DNA of 51,432 nt from Clostridia bacterium (lineage in GTDB: Bacteria; Bacillota; Clostridia; UBA1381; UBA9506): assembly GCA_017396465.1 (NCBI GenBank), contig JAFQLU010000077.1, positions 1 to 51,432 on the forward strand. The letters are read 5' to 3'. How positions within the stretch are numbered: position 1 is the stretch's first letter; each line of letters begins with the position of its first letter. A model generated the notes under the pieces. The model did no database searches. It saw nothing but the letters and a program-made list of their open reading frames with translations, and had not been told where the DNA came from. Both the position numbers and the translations under genes were made by a program. Below are positions 41,738 through 51,200 of this stretch, piece by piece.

Positions 41738-43261
41738 CTATTTTCTTTGCAGCATGGCTAAAAGCGCCTGCTTTTCCGATTTGCGGAACAGAAGCAGGAA
41801 ACCAAAAACGAGGCAACAGAGGCAGATAAAACCGAACATCAGAAGAAGACTGAGCCAGCTGTTGATAGGAATAAAAATCTTCAAAACACTGAAAAATACA
41901 CATAAAACTACCGAAAGCAATAAAGATTGAAGCGTGGGAGCATAAAAGGTTTTTTTCGGTATATTCAGGCATTTTGCCGCTTGTATGGGCAAGAAGGTGG
42001 CAGACAACAGCAGATTGTAAAGTGCACTGCATCCCACGATAAGGAAAGTGCGCAGGGAAGGATCCGACACAAAAAACATGGAAATTAATACCGTCAGAAC
42101 TGAAGCGCCTGCAGAAAGGACCAGCCCTGCTGAAGAAAGCTTCACACGATTGGTTACGGTAAAAACATTCCACAGATTCTGCGTAGATAGGGATACCACG
42201 TAAGATGCGCCGCCGGCAATGGATAAAAACCAAAGAAGACGCGCGTTTTCCGTTGGTGTCCAAAGAGAATAGAACACATCACCAAACACGCCCACCGCAA
42301 TCAGCGGAATGGCGGCAAAAAGCCCCAAAAGCTTTACGGAAAAAACCGTATTTCGCACCATGTTCTCCCGATTTCCCTTGGAATAGTCCTCGGTAAGCCT
42401 GGGTAGAAATACGCCGGAGAGAATGATAAACACGGACAAAACCGTGGTAGGCATGGTTTTTGAGATAGAAACAACGCCCATCTCCAGCTCACCTACAAAA
42501 AGGTTTATGAAAAGCAAATCCAGCCCCGTAGACAAAATGGTTGCCACCTTGGTCAGGCAGTTCCAGCTGCCAGAGGAAAGCAAGGTGCGAATAGAGGTTT
42601 TGTCAAAATAGGTGCGGGAAAGCTTAAGTTCCGGCAGATAAAGCTTGGTATAATATAGGTTGGAGCAAAGGACATATACCGTCAGCACACAGTAGGAAAT
42701 GCCGACATAGTATACCTTCGGTGCCAGAAAAGAATAGCAAAGAAAGAGGAAAACGGCACGGATTGCCACGGATTCTGCACTGCGGAAGGACTCTTTATCA
42801 ATTCTGTTTTTTGCAAATAAAGCCACAGAAAAGGTGGAACCGGCAACTGTGAGCAGAAAGTTTAAAAAGACGAAGCTCCATAAAAGACGCACATCGGAAA
42901 GAATATGCCCGGACACGGAAAACAGCTTGTCTAAAAAAACAATCATGCCGCCGAAGGGCAGAATGAGAAATGCGGCAAGCAAGAAATTTACAATCATCAC
43001 CGAGGAAAAATAACGGTTTGCCTGCTCAATATCGTTCCGATGGAGGCTCACCGTAATAAACCGCAGAGCCATGGAATTCAGCGCTACCGCAGCAATACGG
43101 GCGATATCCACCACGTCATTGGCAAGACCCACAAAACCGTAGCTTTCCGTGCCAACATGGCGGATGATAAACGGCGTGAGAAAAAAGCTGATAACCAGAT
43201 TCAGCACCAGACTCATGGATTTTGCCGCAAGATTTATGGCAAAACGCTTCCCTTCCTGCAT
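41738..43261 (-). CDS. Polysaccharide flippase (MATE/MOP superfamily, Wzx-like)
   Basis: The 507-residue protein is almost all hydrophobic, with about 12-14 transmembrane helices. It starts GKRFAINLAAKSMSLVLNLVISFFLTPFIIRHVG, the common opening of oligosaccharide flippases (Wzx/RfbX type). It would move lipid-linked sugar units across the membrane. It faces the GT2 gene, so the two may serve one surface polysaccharide although they are not cotranscribed. AAAGGAGCG precedes the ATG, with its own promoter. Confidence 0.88.
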   Translation of the reverse strand: MQEGKRFAINLAAKSMSLVLNLVISFFLTPFIIRHVGTESYGFVGLANDVVDIARIAAVALNSMALRFITVSLHRNDIEQANRYFSSVMIVNFLLAAFLILPFGGMIVFLDKLFSVSGHILSDVRLLWSFVFLNFLLTVAGSTFSVALFAKNRIDKESFRSAESVAIRAVFLFLCYSFLAPKVYYVGISYCVLTVYVLCSNLYYTKLYLPELKLSRTYFDKTSIRTLLSSGSWNCLTKVATILSTGLDLLFINLFVGELEMGVVSISKTMPTTVLSVFIILSGVFLPRLTEDYSKGNRENMVRNTVFSVKLLGLFAAIPLIAVGVFGDVFYSLWTPTENARLLWFLSIAGGASYVVSLSTQNLWNVFTVTNRVKLSSAGLVLSAGASVLTVLISMFFVSDPSLRTFLIVGCSALYNLLLSATFLPIQAAKCLNIPKKTFYAPTLQSLLLSVVLCVFFSVLKIFIPINSWLSLLLMFGFICLCCLVFGFLLLFRKSEKQALLAMLQRK

Positions 43262-43287
43262 ATTCTCACGCTCCTTTCTTCCTATAT

Positions 43288-43316
43288 ACTATACCAAATT
43301 TCCGTGCGTTCGTCAA
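43288..43316 (-). promoter_or_regulatory. Promoter of the flippase gene
   Basis: Minus-strand TTGACG (43316-43311), a 17-base spacer and TATAGT (43293-43288). Confidence 0.8.
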
Positions 43317-43404
43317 GTGGTATAAAATATGCATAATAGCAAGGGTATATATAATCACAAATCTGTGCAATCTGTTGAAATTGTGAAAAAAGGGAAAATA
43401 ACTC

Positions 43405-43433
43405 TTGACTTTAGCATGATAAAGTGGTAAAGT
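43405..43433 (+). promoter_or_regulatory. Promoter of the amino-acid ABC transporter
   Basis: TTGACT (43405-43410), a 17-base spacer and TAAAGT (43428-43433), about 42 bases before the ATG. Confidence 0.75.
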
Positions 43434-43474
43434 ATTACTTGCAAAGATAAAAAAATGTTAGGAGATTGACAATT

Positions 43475-44302
43475 ATGAAAAAAATTCTTGCACTCACATT
43501 AGCAGTTATTATGGCAGCAGCAATGCTGGTTGGTTGCTCCGGTAAACCCGCTGAAAACAGCGCAGCTCCCGAAGCACAGGCAGAATCCGATCTGGCTTAC
43601 ATCACCGGAAAAGGTAAGATGACCATCGGTATGACCATCTTCGCTCCCATGAACTACTACGACGAAAACAATGAACTCATCGGTTTTGAAGTTGACTTCG
43701 GTAAAGCAGTTTGTGAAAAGCTGGGCGTTGAACCCGAATTCGTTGAAATCAACTGGGACGCAAAAGAAGTGGAACTGAATGCTAAAAACATCGACTGTAT
43801 CTGGAACGGTATGACCATTACAGACGAAAGAAAAGCAAACATGAGCATTTCTAACCCCTACATGACCAACAAACAGGTTATGGTAGCGAAAAAAGACAAG
43901 GCTGATGCTTACAAAGAATCCGCAGCAGGCGCTTTAGTTGTTGCTGAAGCAGGTTCTGCAGGTGAAGAACTGGCAACAGGCGATGCATTCTTCGCAGATG
44001 CAGACTTCACAGCCGTTGACTCCATGGCAAAAGCTTTAATGGATGTTGCTTCCGGCACATCTGATATCGCTATCGTTGACTATGTAACCTCCATCGGTTC
44101 TATCGGCGAAGGCACAGATTACGAAGATTTAGTAGTTGTTGAAGCAGCTGACTTCTCTCCCGAAGAATACGGTATCGCATTCAGAAAGGGCAGCGACACA
44201 ACAGCAAAGGTTAACGAAATCATTTCTGAATTGGTTGCAGACGGCACATTAGCTGAAATCGCAGCAAAATATAAGCTGGACGGCGTATTATCCGCAAAAT
44301 AA
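43475..44302 (+). CDS. Amino-acid ABC transporter substrate-binding lipoprotein
   Basis: The 275-residue protein is a family 3 solute-binding protein. It has a lipoprotein signal (ALTLAVIMAAAMLVGCSG) with Cys in the lipobox, then GKMTIGMTIFAPMNYYDENNE, LIGFEVDFGKAVCEKLGV and NGMTITDERKANMS. It would be anchored to the outer face of the membrane and deliver a polar amino acid to the permease encoded next. The ATG at 43475 has AGGAGATTG upstream. Codon choice is strongly biased, as in highly expressed genes. A hairpin terminator separates it from the permease gene. Confidence 0.93.
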   Translation: MKKILALTLAVIMAAAMLVGCSGKPAENSAAPEAQAESDLAYITGKGKMTIGMTIFAPMNYYDENNELIGFEVDFGKAVCEKLGVEPEFVEINWDAKEVELNAKNIDCIWNGMTITDERKANMSISNPYMTNKQVMVAKKDKADAYKESAAGALVVAEAGSAGEELATGDAFFADADFTAVDSMAKALMDVASGTSDIAIVDYVTSIGSIGEGTDYEDLVVVEAADFSPEEYGIAFRKGSDTTAKVNEIISELVADGTLAEIAAKYKLDGVLSAK

Positions 44303-44337
44303 TTCTCCCTTCACAGCTGAAACGAAAAAGCTATAAC

Positions 44338-44371
44338 AGCAGCGCAGAATGAAAAGTTCTGCGCTGCTTTT
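44338..44371 (+). terminator. Intraoperonic terminator after the binding protein gene
   Basis: AGCAGCGCAGAA (44338-44349) pairs with TTCTGCGCTGCT (44357-44368), then TTTTC. The short T-run suggests partial readthrough into the permease gene, giving more binding protein than permease. Confidence 0.75.
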
Positions 44372-44393
44372 CGGCGTTATTTATGAAGAAAGT

Positions 44394-45086
44394 ATGGTAC
44401 AATCTATGAGTACAGAAAAAATCATGTCAATTCTTTCCTCCCTCACCGAAGGGTTTGGAATGAATTTTCTGTTGTTTATTGTCACATTGGTTGTGGCAAT
44501 TCCACTGGGACTTCTGATTTCCATGGGTTCCATGTCAAAACTGAATTTCAGAATCCACACACTTCGGATTTATCCGATTCGCTGGATTTTCCGTACCTTT
44601 GTGTGGATTATCCGCGGAACGCCTTTAATGCTTCAGCTTTTTGTAGTATTATACGGTCCCGGACTTTTGTTTGATATGCCCATGCGCTCCCGTGAAACGG
44701 CGGCGTTTGTTGCCTTTGCGGTAAACTACGCGGCGTATTTTTCGGAAATCTTCCGCGGCGGAATCGAAGGCATTCCCAAGGGGCAGTATGAGGCAGGTCA
44801 GGTGCTTGCCATGACGAAAACACAGGTTTTCTTCAAGGTTGTGCTGTTCCAGGTCGTGAAACGCATCGTGCCGCCTATGGGTAACGAAATCATCACCCTG
44901 GTAAAAGACACCTCCCTTGCCCGTGTTATCGGCGTGGTGGAAATCTTAATGAGCGCAGAACGCTTCACCAAGCAGGGATTAATCTGGCCGCTGTTCTCCA
45001 CCGGTATTTACTTCCTGGTATTTAACGGCGTGCTGACGGTGCTGTTAGGCCGTCTTGAGAAAAAGCTGGACTACTATAAAGGTTGA
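44394..45086 (+). CDS. Amino-acid ABC transporter permease
   Basis: The 230-residue membrane protein has five or so helices and the HisM-type loop ([24 protein letters not shown], with the EAA motif) that meets the ATPase. It opens [25 protein letters not shown]. Upstream in-frame starts lie in the terminator and are rejected. The ATG at 44394 has only a weak GAAGAAAG site; the ATG at 44406 is an alternative. The ATPase gene follows by 13 bases. Confidence 0.9.
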   Translation: MVQSMSTEKIMSILSSLTEGFGMNFLLFIVTLVVAIPLGLLISMGSMSKLNFRIHTLRIYPIRWIFRTFVWIIRGTPLMLQLFVVLYGPGLLFDMPMRSRETAAFVAFAVNYAAYFSEIFRGGIEGIPKGQYEAGQVLAMTKTQVFFKVVLFQVVKRIVPPMGNEIITLVKDTSLARVIGVVEILMSAERFTKQGLIWPLFSTGIYFLVFNGVLTVLLGRLEKKLDYYKG

Positions 45087-45099
45087 GCGGGGTGAAGAT

Positions 45100-45906
45100 A
45101 TGGCAATTTTAAACGTAAACGGCATACATAAAAACTTTGGAAAAACGCAGGTTTTAAAAGGCGTGGACTTCTCCATGGAGGAAGGCGAGGTTATCTCCAT
45201 CATCGGCTCCTCCGGCAGCGGCAAAACGACGTTGCTTCGCTGCATCAGCTTTTTGGAAACTGCCGATAAAGGAACGGTTGTGCTGGACGGACAGACCGTA
45301 TTTGATGCGGCGCAGCCAATGAAGCGCAACGATAAGGCGCAGAGAGAAATTCAGGCAAAGTTCGGCTTTGTGTTTCAGTCCTTTAACCTGTTTCCCCAGT
45401 ACACCGCATTGGAAAATGTGATGCTGGCACCAAAGCTCCTGGCAAAAGAACGCCCGGATTTTAAGGAAAACAAAAAAGAAATTTTTGAAGAAATCGAAAA
45501 GAATGCAAAAGATTTGATGGACCGTGCCGGTCTGTCGGAAAAATATAACAGTTATCCCTGCGAGCTTTCCGGCGGTCAGCAGCAGCGTGTGGCAATCTGC
45601 CGTGCTTTAGCTTTAAATCCCAAAATCATGTTGTTCGATGAACCTACATCGGCGCTGGATCCGGAAATCACCAACGAGGTACTGAAGGTTATCAAGTCTC
45701 TGGCGGATGACGGCATGACTATGATTATCGTAACTCACGAAATGTATTTTGCGAAAAACATTTCGGACAGAATCATTTTCATGGACGGCGGCGTGATTGC
45801 CGAGGAAGGCACGCCCCGGCAAATTTTTGAAAATCCGCAGAATCCCCGTACACGGGAATTTATTGCAAGCTTTGCTTCTCAAAGAGGCGATGAAACATCC
45901 AAATAA
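45100..45906 (+). CDS. Amino-acid ABC transporter ATP-binding protein
   Basis: The 268-residue ATPase has Walker [13 protein letters not shown], signature [15 protein letters not shown], Walker [14 protein letters not shown] and VTHEMYF as the switch His. The stretch between the Q-loop and the signature is some 15-20 residues longer than usual for GlnQ-type ATPases ([20 protein letters not shown]). The ATG at 45100 follows GGGGTGAAG. Together with the two genes before it, it forms a complete polar amino-acid importer. Confidence 0.95.
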   Translation: MAILNVNGIHKNFGKTQVLKGVDFSMEEGEVISIIGSSGSGKTTLLRCISFLETADKGTVVLDGQTVFDAAQPMKRNDKAQREIQAKFGFVFQSFNLFPQYTALENVMLAPKLLAKERPDFKENKKEIFEEIEKNAKDLMDRAGLSEKYNSYPCELSGGQQQRVAICRALALNPKIMLFDEPTSALDPEITNEVLKVIKSLADDGMTMIIVTHEMYFAKNISDRIIFMDGGVIAEEGTPRQIFENPQNPRTREFIASFASQRGDETSK

Positions 45907-45915
45907 CAAAAAATG

Positions 45916-45943
45916 CAGTAAGCCGCAAGGCTTACTGTTTTTT
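45916..45943 (+). terminator. Terminator of the ABC transporter operon
   Basis: CAGTAAGCC, loop GCAA, GGCTTACTG, then six T residues. Confidence 0.9.
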
Positions 45944-45978
45944 GTGGGGGATAGGCGCTAAAATCTGTTTGTGGTTTA

Positions 45979-46007
45979 TTGACTTTTGGATGGGTTGGCG
46001 GTATAAT
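45979..46007 (+). promoter_or_regulatory. Promoter of the heparinase-like gene
   Basis: TTGACT (45979-45984), a 17-base spacer and TATAAT (46002-46007), 33 bases before the ATG. Confidence 0.85.
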
Positions 46008-46040
46008 AAAAGAAGCAATCAAAAAGTGGGAGGAATCCAT

Positions 46041-47690
46041 ATGTATCAGCGTTTTATCGGAAATTTGCCGAAAAACAGTCACACGGAAAAGCTTTTAGTG
46101 CCTATCCGTATCGCGGCAGAGGAATTTAAAAAAGATGTAGGCTCAAAAGGATTAACCTTTGATTTATACAAGATTTTCTTTGAAACCGGTTCCCGTCTGG
46201 AATACGAGGCAGAATATATCCTGCACAGAAAGCGGCTCAATGCATTTATGGTAATGTGCCTTGCCGGAGAGGATTATATCGGCGAGCTGGAAAACGCCAT
46301 CTGGACCATATGTGATGAATTCACATGGGCGCTTCCGGCGCATCTGGGCGGACTTCCCGTGGCAGAGCATTTCCGGCGGATCGATTTGTTTGCCGCTGAA
46401 ACGGCATTGATGCTTTCGGAAACTCTGTCCCTTTTAGAGGATAAATTAAACCCCATGGTTGCAGAACGCATGCGGTTTGAGCTTTTGCGCCGCGTGATTG
46501 AGCCATACAAGGCAGGAACTGCCCACATATCTCTTCACGCCAACTGGGCGGCGGTTACCATGGCAGGCATTGCGGCGGCGGTTTTATATATCTGCGAAAA
46601 AGAAGAAGCAACAGCATTGATTCCGCAGATGGTTTTACACATGCAGAAATTTTTAGACAGTTTTCAGGAAGATGGCTGTTGTCTGGAAGGACCTCTCTAC
46701 TGGGAATACGGTTTTTCCCATTTTTGTATGTTTGCAGACTACCTTTTCCACTATACAAAGGGAGAAATCAACCTGATGCAGGACGAAAAAGTGCATAACA
46801 TTGCGTTGTATCGACAGAAAGTGACATTGGAGCCGGATAAGGTGATTCCTTTTGCCGATTCCTGCCACATTTATAAATATCATGTGGGACTTTCTCATTT
46901 TTTGGCAAAGCAGTATGACGATGTTCTGCCGATTTTCGAGGAAAACGAAGTGACCTTTGAAGAGGATTTGCGCCAGCGGTTTGGCTCAATGATTCGTGAT
47001 TTTTATTGGTATGATGAGCACATTTACGGGAAAAACCTTCCGAACGGAAAATATGGGTTCACAGATTCTATGCAAACGGTGTTCCGCAAGGACAAATTTG
47101 TGCTTGCGGTAAAGGGCGGACACAATGATGAGCCCCATAATCACAACGATTTGGGAAGCTTCGTTTTATTTGCCGACGGTCAGTTTATTTTAGACGATCC
47201 CGGTTGGTCGGAATATGAGGATGGATATTTTGGTGCTAACCGCTATCATCATATTTGCACGTCCTCTTTGGGGCACAGTGTACCTATTATCAATGGAAAA
47301 ACGCAGATTCCCGGAAAAGATGCAAAAACGATTCTGCTGGAAAACACAGAAACTCATGTCAAGTTAGATGTTTCAGCTGCATACGGCGAAATATTTATCC
47401 GTGATTTTTCCGTAACGGAGGAGGGTGTGACCATCACCGACACCTTTGACGAAACGGCAGAGGTGACCGAGCGGCTGATTACCCGCATCAAACCGGAGGT
47501 AAAAGGCGATACGGTTACCATTGGGAATTGGACAATCACAGCATCGGGTGCAGAGTTTTCCGGAATCACCGAACAGGTGTTCCATCCCCGTAAAAATATC
47601 GTGGCGTGGGATACGGCGGACAGCGACCTGATGTATCAGATTGATTTTAAGGTGGTAAACAGCGAAAAAGTAATTTTTAGCATAAAATAA
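46041..47690 (+). CDS. Heparinase II/III-like protein
   Basis: The 549-residue protein has an alpha-helical N-terminal toroid (about residues 1-290) and a C-terminal beta domain with the heparinase II/III signature GGHNDEPHNHNDLGSFVLFADG, where His and Tyr residues serve the active site and metal, then LDDPGWSEYEDGYFG. The family cuts uronic-acid-containing polysaccharides by beta-elimination. There is no signal peptide, so it should be cytoplasmic and act on imported fragments. The ATG at 46041 follows GGGAGGAA. It is a single-gene unit. Confidence 0.85.
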   Translation: MYQRFIGNLPKNSHTEKLLVPIRIAAEEFKKDVGSKGLTFDLYKIFFETGSRLEYEAEYILHRKRLNAFMVMCLAGEDYIGELENAIWTICDEFTWALPAHLGGLPVAEHFRRIDLFAAETALMLSETLSLLEDKLNPMVAERMRFELLRRVIEPYKAGTAHISLHANWAAVTMAGIAAAVLYICEKEEATALIPQMVLHMQKFLDSFQEDGCCLEGPLYWEYGFSHFCMFADYLFHYTKGEINLMQDEKVHNIALYRQKVTLEPDKVIPFADSCHIYKYHVGLSHFLAKQYDDVLPIFEENEVTFEEDLRQRFGSMIRDFYWYDEHIYGKNLPNGKYGFTDSMQTVFRKDKFVLAVKGGHNDEPHNHNDLGSFVLFADGQFILDDPGWSEYEDGYFGANRYHHICTSSLGHSVPIINGKTQIPGKDAKTILLENTETHVKLDVSAAYGEIFIRDFSVTEEGVTITDTFDETAEVTERLITRIKPEVKGDTVTIGNWTITASGAEFSGITEQVFHPRKNIVAWDTADSDLMYQIDFKVVNSEKVIFSIK

Positions 47691-47694
47691 AAAG

Positions 47695-47724
47695 AAAGCA
47701 GGATGCGTGGCATCCTGCTTTTTG
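47695..47724. terminator. Terminator after the heparinase-like gene
   Basis: AAAGCAGGATGC (47695-47706) pairs with GCATCCTGCTTT (47710-47721), followed by TTT. The leftward gene also ends at it. Confidence 0.88.
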
Positions 47725-47725
47725 C

Positions 47726-47816
47726 TTATAAAATCTCGTTCAATAGTTCTTCTTTTTTCTTATCAAATTCTTCCTGCGTGATAATGCCGGAGTCCAGAAG
47801 TTCTTTGAGTTTTTTC
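47726..47816 (-). other. Out-of-frame SHOCT domain tail
   Basis: One frame away from the gene at 47763-48170, the minus strand encodes LKELLDSGIITQEEFDKKK and ends at TAA 47726-47728. That is a clear SHOCT domain. The frames meet at six consecutive A residues (minus strand; T at 47810-47815). Removing one A would join them into a 147-residue protein. Confidence 0.8.
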
Positions 47817-48170
47817 AGCTTCTATTTCCTTCTTTTCCTTCTGCTGCAAAATCTGTTCGTTTTCACCTTTTGTGTTACCGCAGCTGCAGGTTCCGGTGTA
47901 ATGCGGATTTGTTTTCTGACATTTGGCGCAAACCCAACCATTATTTTTCAATATTTTGTTTTCATAATACGGTGCCGAAGCCTCGGGAGATTGCGTAAAT
48001 CTTGTTCTTTCGGGCTTGGTCAGCGCAACAATTACCGCGATGACACCAAAAAAGAAGCCCCACCAGAACCAGTTTTCGTCGTATCCTTTATTGGAAACGA
48101 TAGATTGCGTGGCACAGCCAAAAACAACAGCAATAATCAGTGTGAAAATAAGCTCCATCCAGAAAAACAT
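47763..48170 (-). CDS. Small membrane zinc-ribbon protein, frameshifted before its SHOCT tail
   Basis: As read, the 135-residue protein has two transmembrane helices (LIFTLIIAVVFGCA and WFWWGFFFGVIAVIVAL), then a zinc ribbon (WVCAKCQKTNPHYTGTCSCG) and a helical EKKEIEAEK segment. After that the frame runs into TQRTSGLRHYHAGRI, which looks non-natural, while the neighbouring frame holds a SHOCT domain. So the C-terminus is probably altered by one extra base in an A6 tract. AAAGGAGC precedes the ATG. Function is unknown; SHOCT domains are thought to aid oligomer formation. Confidence 0.75.
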   Translation of the reverse strand: MFFWMELIFTLIIAVVFGCATQSIVSNKGYDENWFWWGFFFGVIAVIVALTKPERTRFTQSPEASAPYYENKILKNNGWVCAKCQKTNPHYTGTCSCGNTKGENEQILQQKEKKEIEAEKTQRTSGLRHYHAGRI

Positions 48171-48233
48171 TTTTTTGCTCCTTTCAGATGTGTGAAACTT
48201 CTTTTATTATATCATAAAAGCACAAACATTGCA

Positions 48234-48267
48234 AAAAAAAATTCCCGCAGGAAAAATCCTGCGGGAA
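48234..48267 (-). terminator. Terminator of nifJ
   Basis: On the minus strand, TTCCCGCAGGA and TCCTGCGGGAA form an 11-base-pair stem followed by eight T residues. Confidence 0.9.
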
Positions 48268-48282
48268 CAAAATCAACTGAGA

Positions 48283-51200
48283 TTAGTCAGCCATTCTTTT
48301 GTAGTTTTCGTATCTTTCTAAAAGATCCTTTTCAGCCTTTGTAAACAGAGCTTCTGCTACATCCGGATATGCCTGTTTCAGCATCAGGTATCTGTTTTCA
48401 CCTTCCATGAATTCACGAACGGTGCCTGTGGGTTCTTTAGAATCCAGAATGAAGGGGTTCTTGCCTTCTTCCTTCAGTTCAGGATTGTATCTCCACAGAT
48501 GCCAGTAACCTGTTTCCACAGCCTTCTTCTCTTCTGCGATGGAGTTAGCCATGTTGCCCTTAGCTTTGATACCGTGGTTAATACAGGGAGCGTAAGCAAT
48601 AACGAGGGACGGACCCGGGTAAGCTTCAGCTTCCTTGATTGCTTTGATAGCCTGGTTCATGTTAGCACCCAGAGCAATCTGAGCAACATAAACGTAGCCG
48701 TATGTTGTAGCAATCATACCTAAGTCTTTCTTCTTCACTTTCTTACCGGAAGCTGCTAATTTAGCAACTGCTGCGGTAGGTGTAGCTTTAGAAGACTGAC
48801 CGCCGGTGTTGGAGTAAACTTCTGTATCTACAACGAAGATGTTGATGTCTTCGCCGGAAGCGATAACGTGGTCTAAGCCGCCGTAACCAATATCGTATGC
48901 CCAACCGTCGCCACCGAATGCCCAGTTAGAACGTTTTACTAAGAAGTCTGTTCTTTCAGCAATATCTTTGATACCGGGGATGCTCTGGTCAGCGTCAGCG
49001 ATGAGTGCACAGATGTCAGCAGCAGCTGCGCGGGAAGCTTCAGCATTGTTCATGCCTTCAATCCAAGCTTTGAATGCGTCAGCAAGTTTTGCATCTACGC
49101 CTGCAGCGATTGCTTCGTTCATCTTAGCAGCTAAGGTTTCTCTGATCTTTCTAACTGCGATTGTCATACCTAAGCCGAATTCAGCATTGTCTTCGAACAG
49201 GGAGTTAGCCCAAGCGGGACCCTTGCCTTCTGCGTTTGTTGCGTAAGGCATAGAGGGAGCGGAACCACCCCAGATAGAAGTACAACCTGTAGCATTTGCA
49301 ACCATCATTCTGTCACCAAACAGCTGTGTGATCAGCTTGATGTAAGGTGTTTCACCACAGCCTGCACATGCGCCGGAGAACTCGAGCAGGGGCTGGCAGA
49401 ACTGAGATCCCTTGATGGAAGCTTTGTCAACTAAGTTATCCTTAATGGAAACTGTCATAGCGTAATCCCAGTTGTCAGCATCGTTTTCAACAGCAGCGTC
49501 AACAGGAATCATAGTGAGAGCCTGAACTTTTTCAGGACATACATTTGCACAAACGCCGCAGCCTAAGCAGTCTCTGGGGCTAACCTGCATACGGAATTTG
49601 AGGCCTTTCAGCTGAGGACCGATAGCATCCTTTGTAACGAAGGATTCGGGAGCGTTTGCAGCTTCTTCTTCGTTCAGCAGGATAGGTCTGATTGCAGCAT
49701 GGGGGCAAACCAGAGAACACTGGTTACACTGGATACATTTATCCACATTCCAGGAAGGAACGTTAACTGCAACTGTACGTTTTTCGAATTTGGATGTACC
49801 CTGCATGAAGGTACCGTCTTCGATGCCTTCGAATGTGCTTACGGGCAGTTTGTTACCGCGCTGAGCGTTAACGGGTTCAACGATGTTCTTGATGAATGCA
49901 GGAACGTCTTTTTCTTCTGCAGCATCATCTTTTGCATCTTTCCATGCAGCGGGAACGTCGATTTTAACGAGTGCATCTAATGCTTTATCAACAGCCTCGC
50001 AGTTCATGGCAACGATCTTGTCACCCTTCTTACCGTAGGTCTTCTTGATAGCGTCTTTTAAGAGCGGAATAGCTTCGTCCAGCGGAATAACGTTGGAGAG
50101 CTTGAAGAATGCAGACTGTGTTACCATGTTGATTCTTCCGCCCAGACCGATAGAAGATGCGATATCAACAGCGTTGATGGTATAGAACTGAATGTCGTTT
50201 TCAGCAATGTATCTCTTCATAGCGCCGGGAAGTCTTTCTTCCAGCTCTTCGGGAGACCATACGCAGTTAAGTAAGAAGGTACCGCCCTTCTTCAGGCCTT
50301 CTAAAATATCATACTGATAGATGTATGCAGGCTTGTGGCATGCAATGTAATCAGCTTCGTCCAATAAGTATGTGGACTTGATGGGCTTTTTACCGAAACG
50401 GAGGTGAGACATGGTTACACCACCGGATTTCTTGGAGTCGTAATCAAAGTATGCCTGAGCATACAGGTCAGTGTTGTCACCGATGATTTTGATTGCGTCT
50501 TTGTTCGCACCAACAGTACCGTCGGAACCGAAGCCCCAGAACTTACAACGTGTTGCACCTTCGGGAGCAGCGTTGATTTTTTCGCCTAATTCTAAGGACA
50601 GGTTTGTTACGTCGTCCACAATACCGATTGTGAAGCCGTTCTTAGCATCGTCCTTATCCAGTTCGTTGTAAACTGCAACGATCTGTGTGGGTGTGGTGTC
50701 CTTGGAACCTAAGCCGTAACGGCCGCCGATGATCTTAGGAGCGTTAGCTTTTCCTGTGAACAGGTTGCAAACGTCTAAGTACAGAGGTTCGCCTAAGGAA
50801 CCGGGCTCTTTTGTTCTGTCTAAAACAGCAATCTTTTCAACTGTTTCAGGCAGTACGTCGAAGAAGTATTTTGCAGAGAAAGGTCTGTAGAGATGAACCT
50901 TCACTACGCCGACTTTTTCGCCGCGAGCGTTTAAGTAATCTACTGTTTCTTCGATAGCTTCGCATACGGAACCCATAGCAACGATAACCTTGGTAGCATC
51001 AGCAGCACCGTAGTAGTTGAAGGGCTTGTATTCTCTGCCTGTAATCTTTGTGATTTCAGCCATGTAATCAGCAACAACATCCGGAACTTTGTCATAGAAT
51101 GTGTTGGAAGCTTCTCTGCCCTGGAAGTAAATATCAGGGTTCTGAGCGGTACCGCGGAGAACGGGATGCTCGGGATTTAAAGCGTTGTCCTTGAATGCCT

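Noticed and set aside
47805-47820. Programmed -1 frameshift at the A6 tract
   Set aside because: The slippery codon phase does not fit an X XXY YYZ site, and the SHOCT frame needs a +1 (or -2) shift, so a simple indel or slippage is the better reading.
47703-48344. 213-codon open frame on the plus strand
   Set aside because: It starts inside a terminator, is poor in protein character, and runs across the opposite zinc-ribbon gene and the nifJ terminator.
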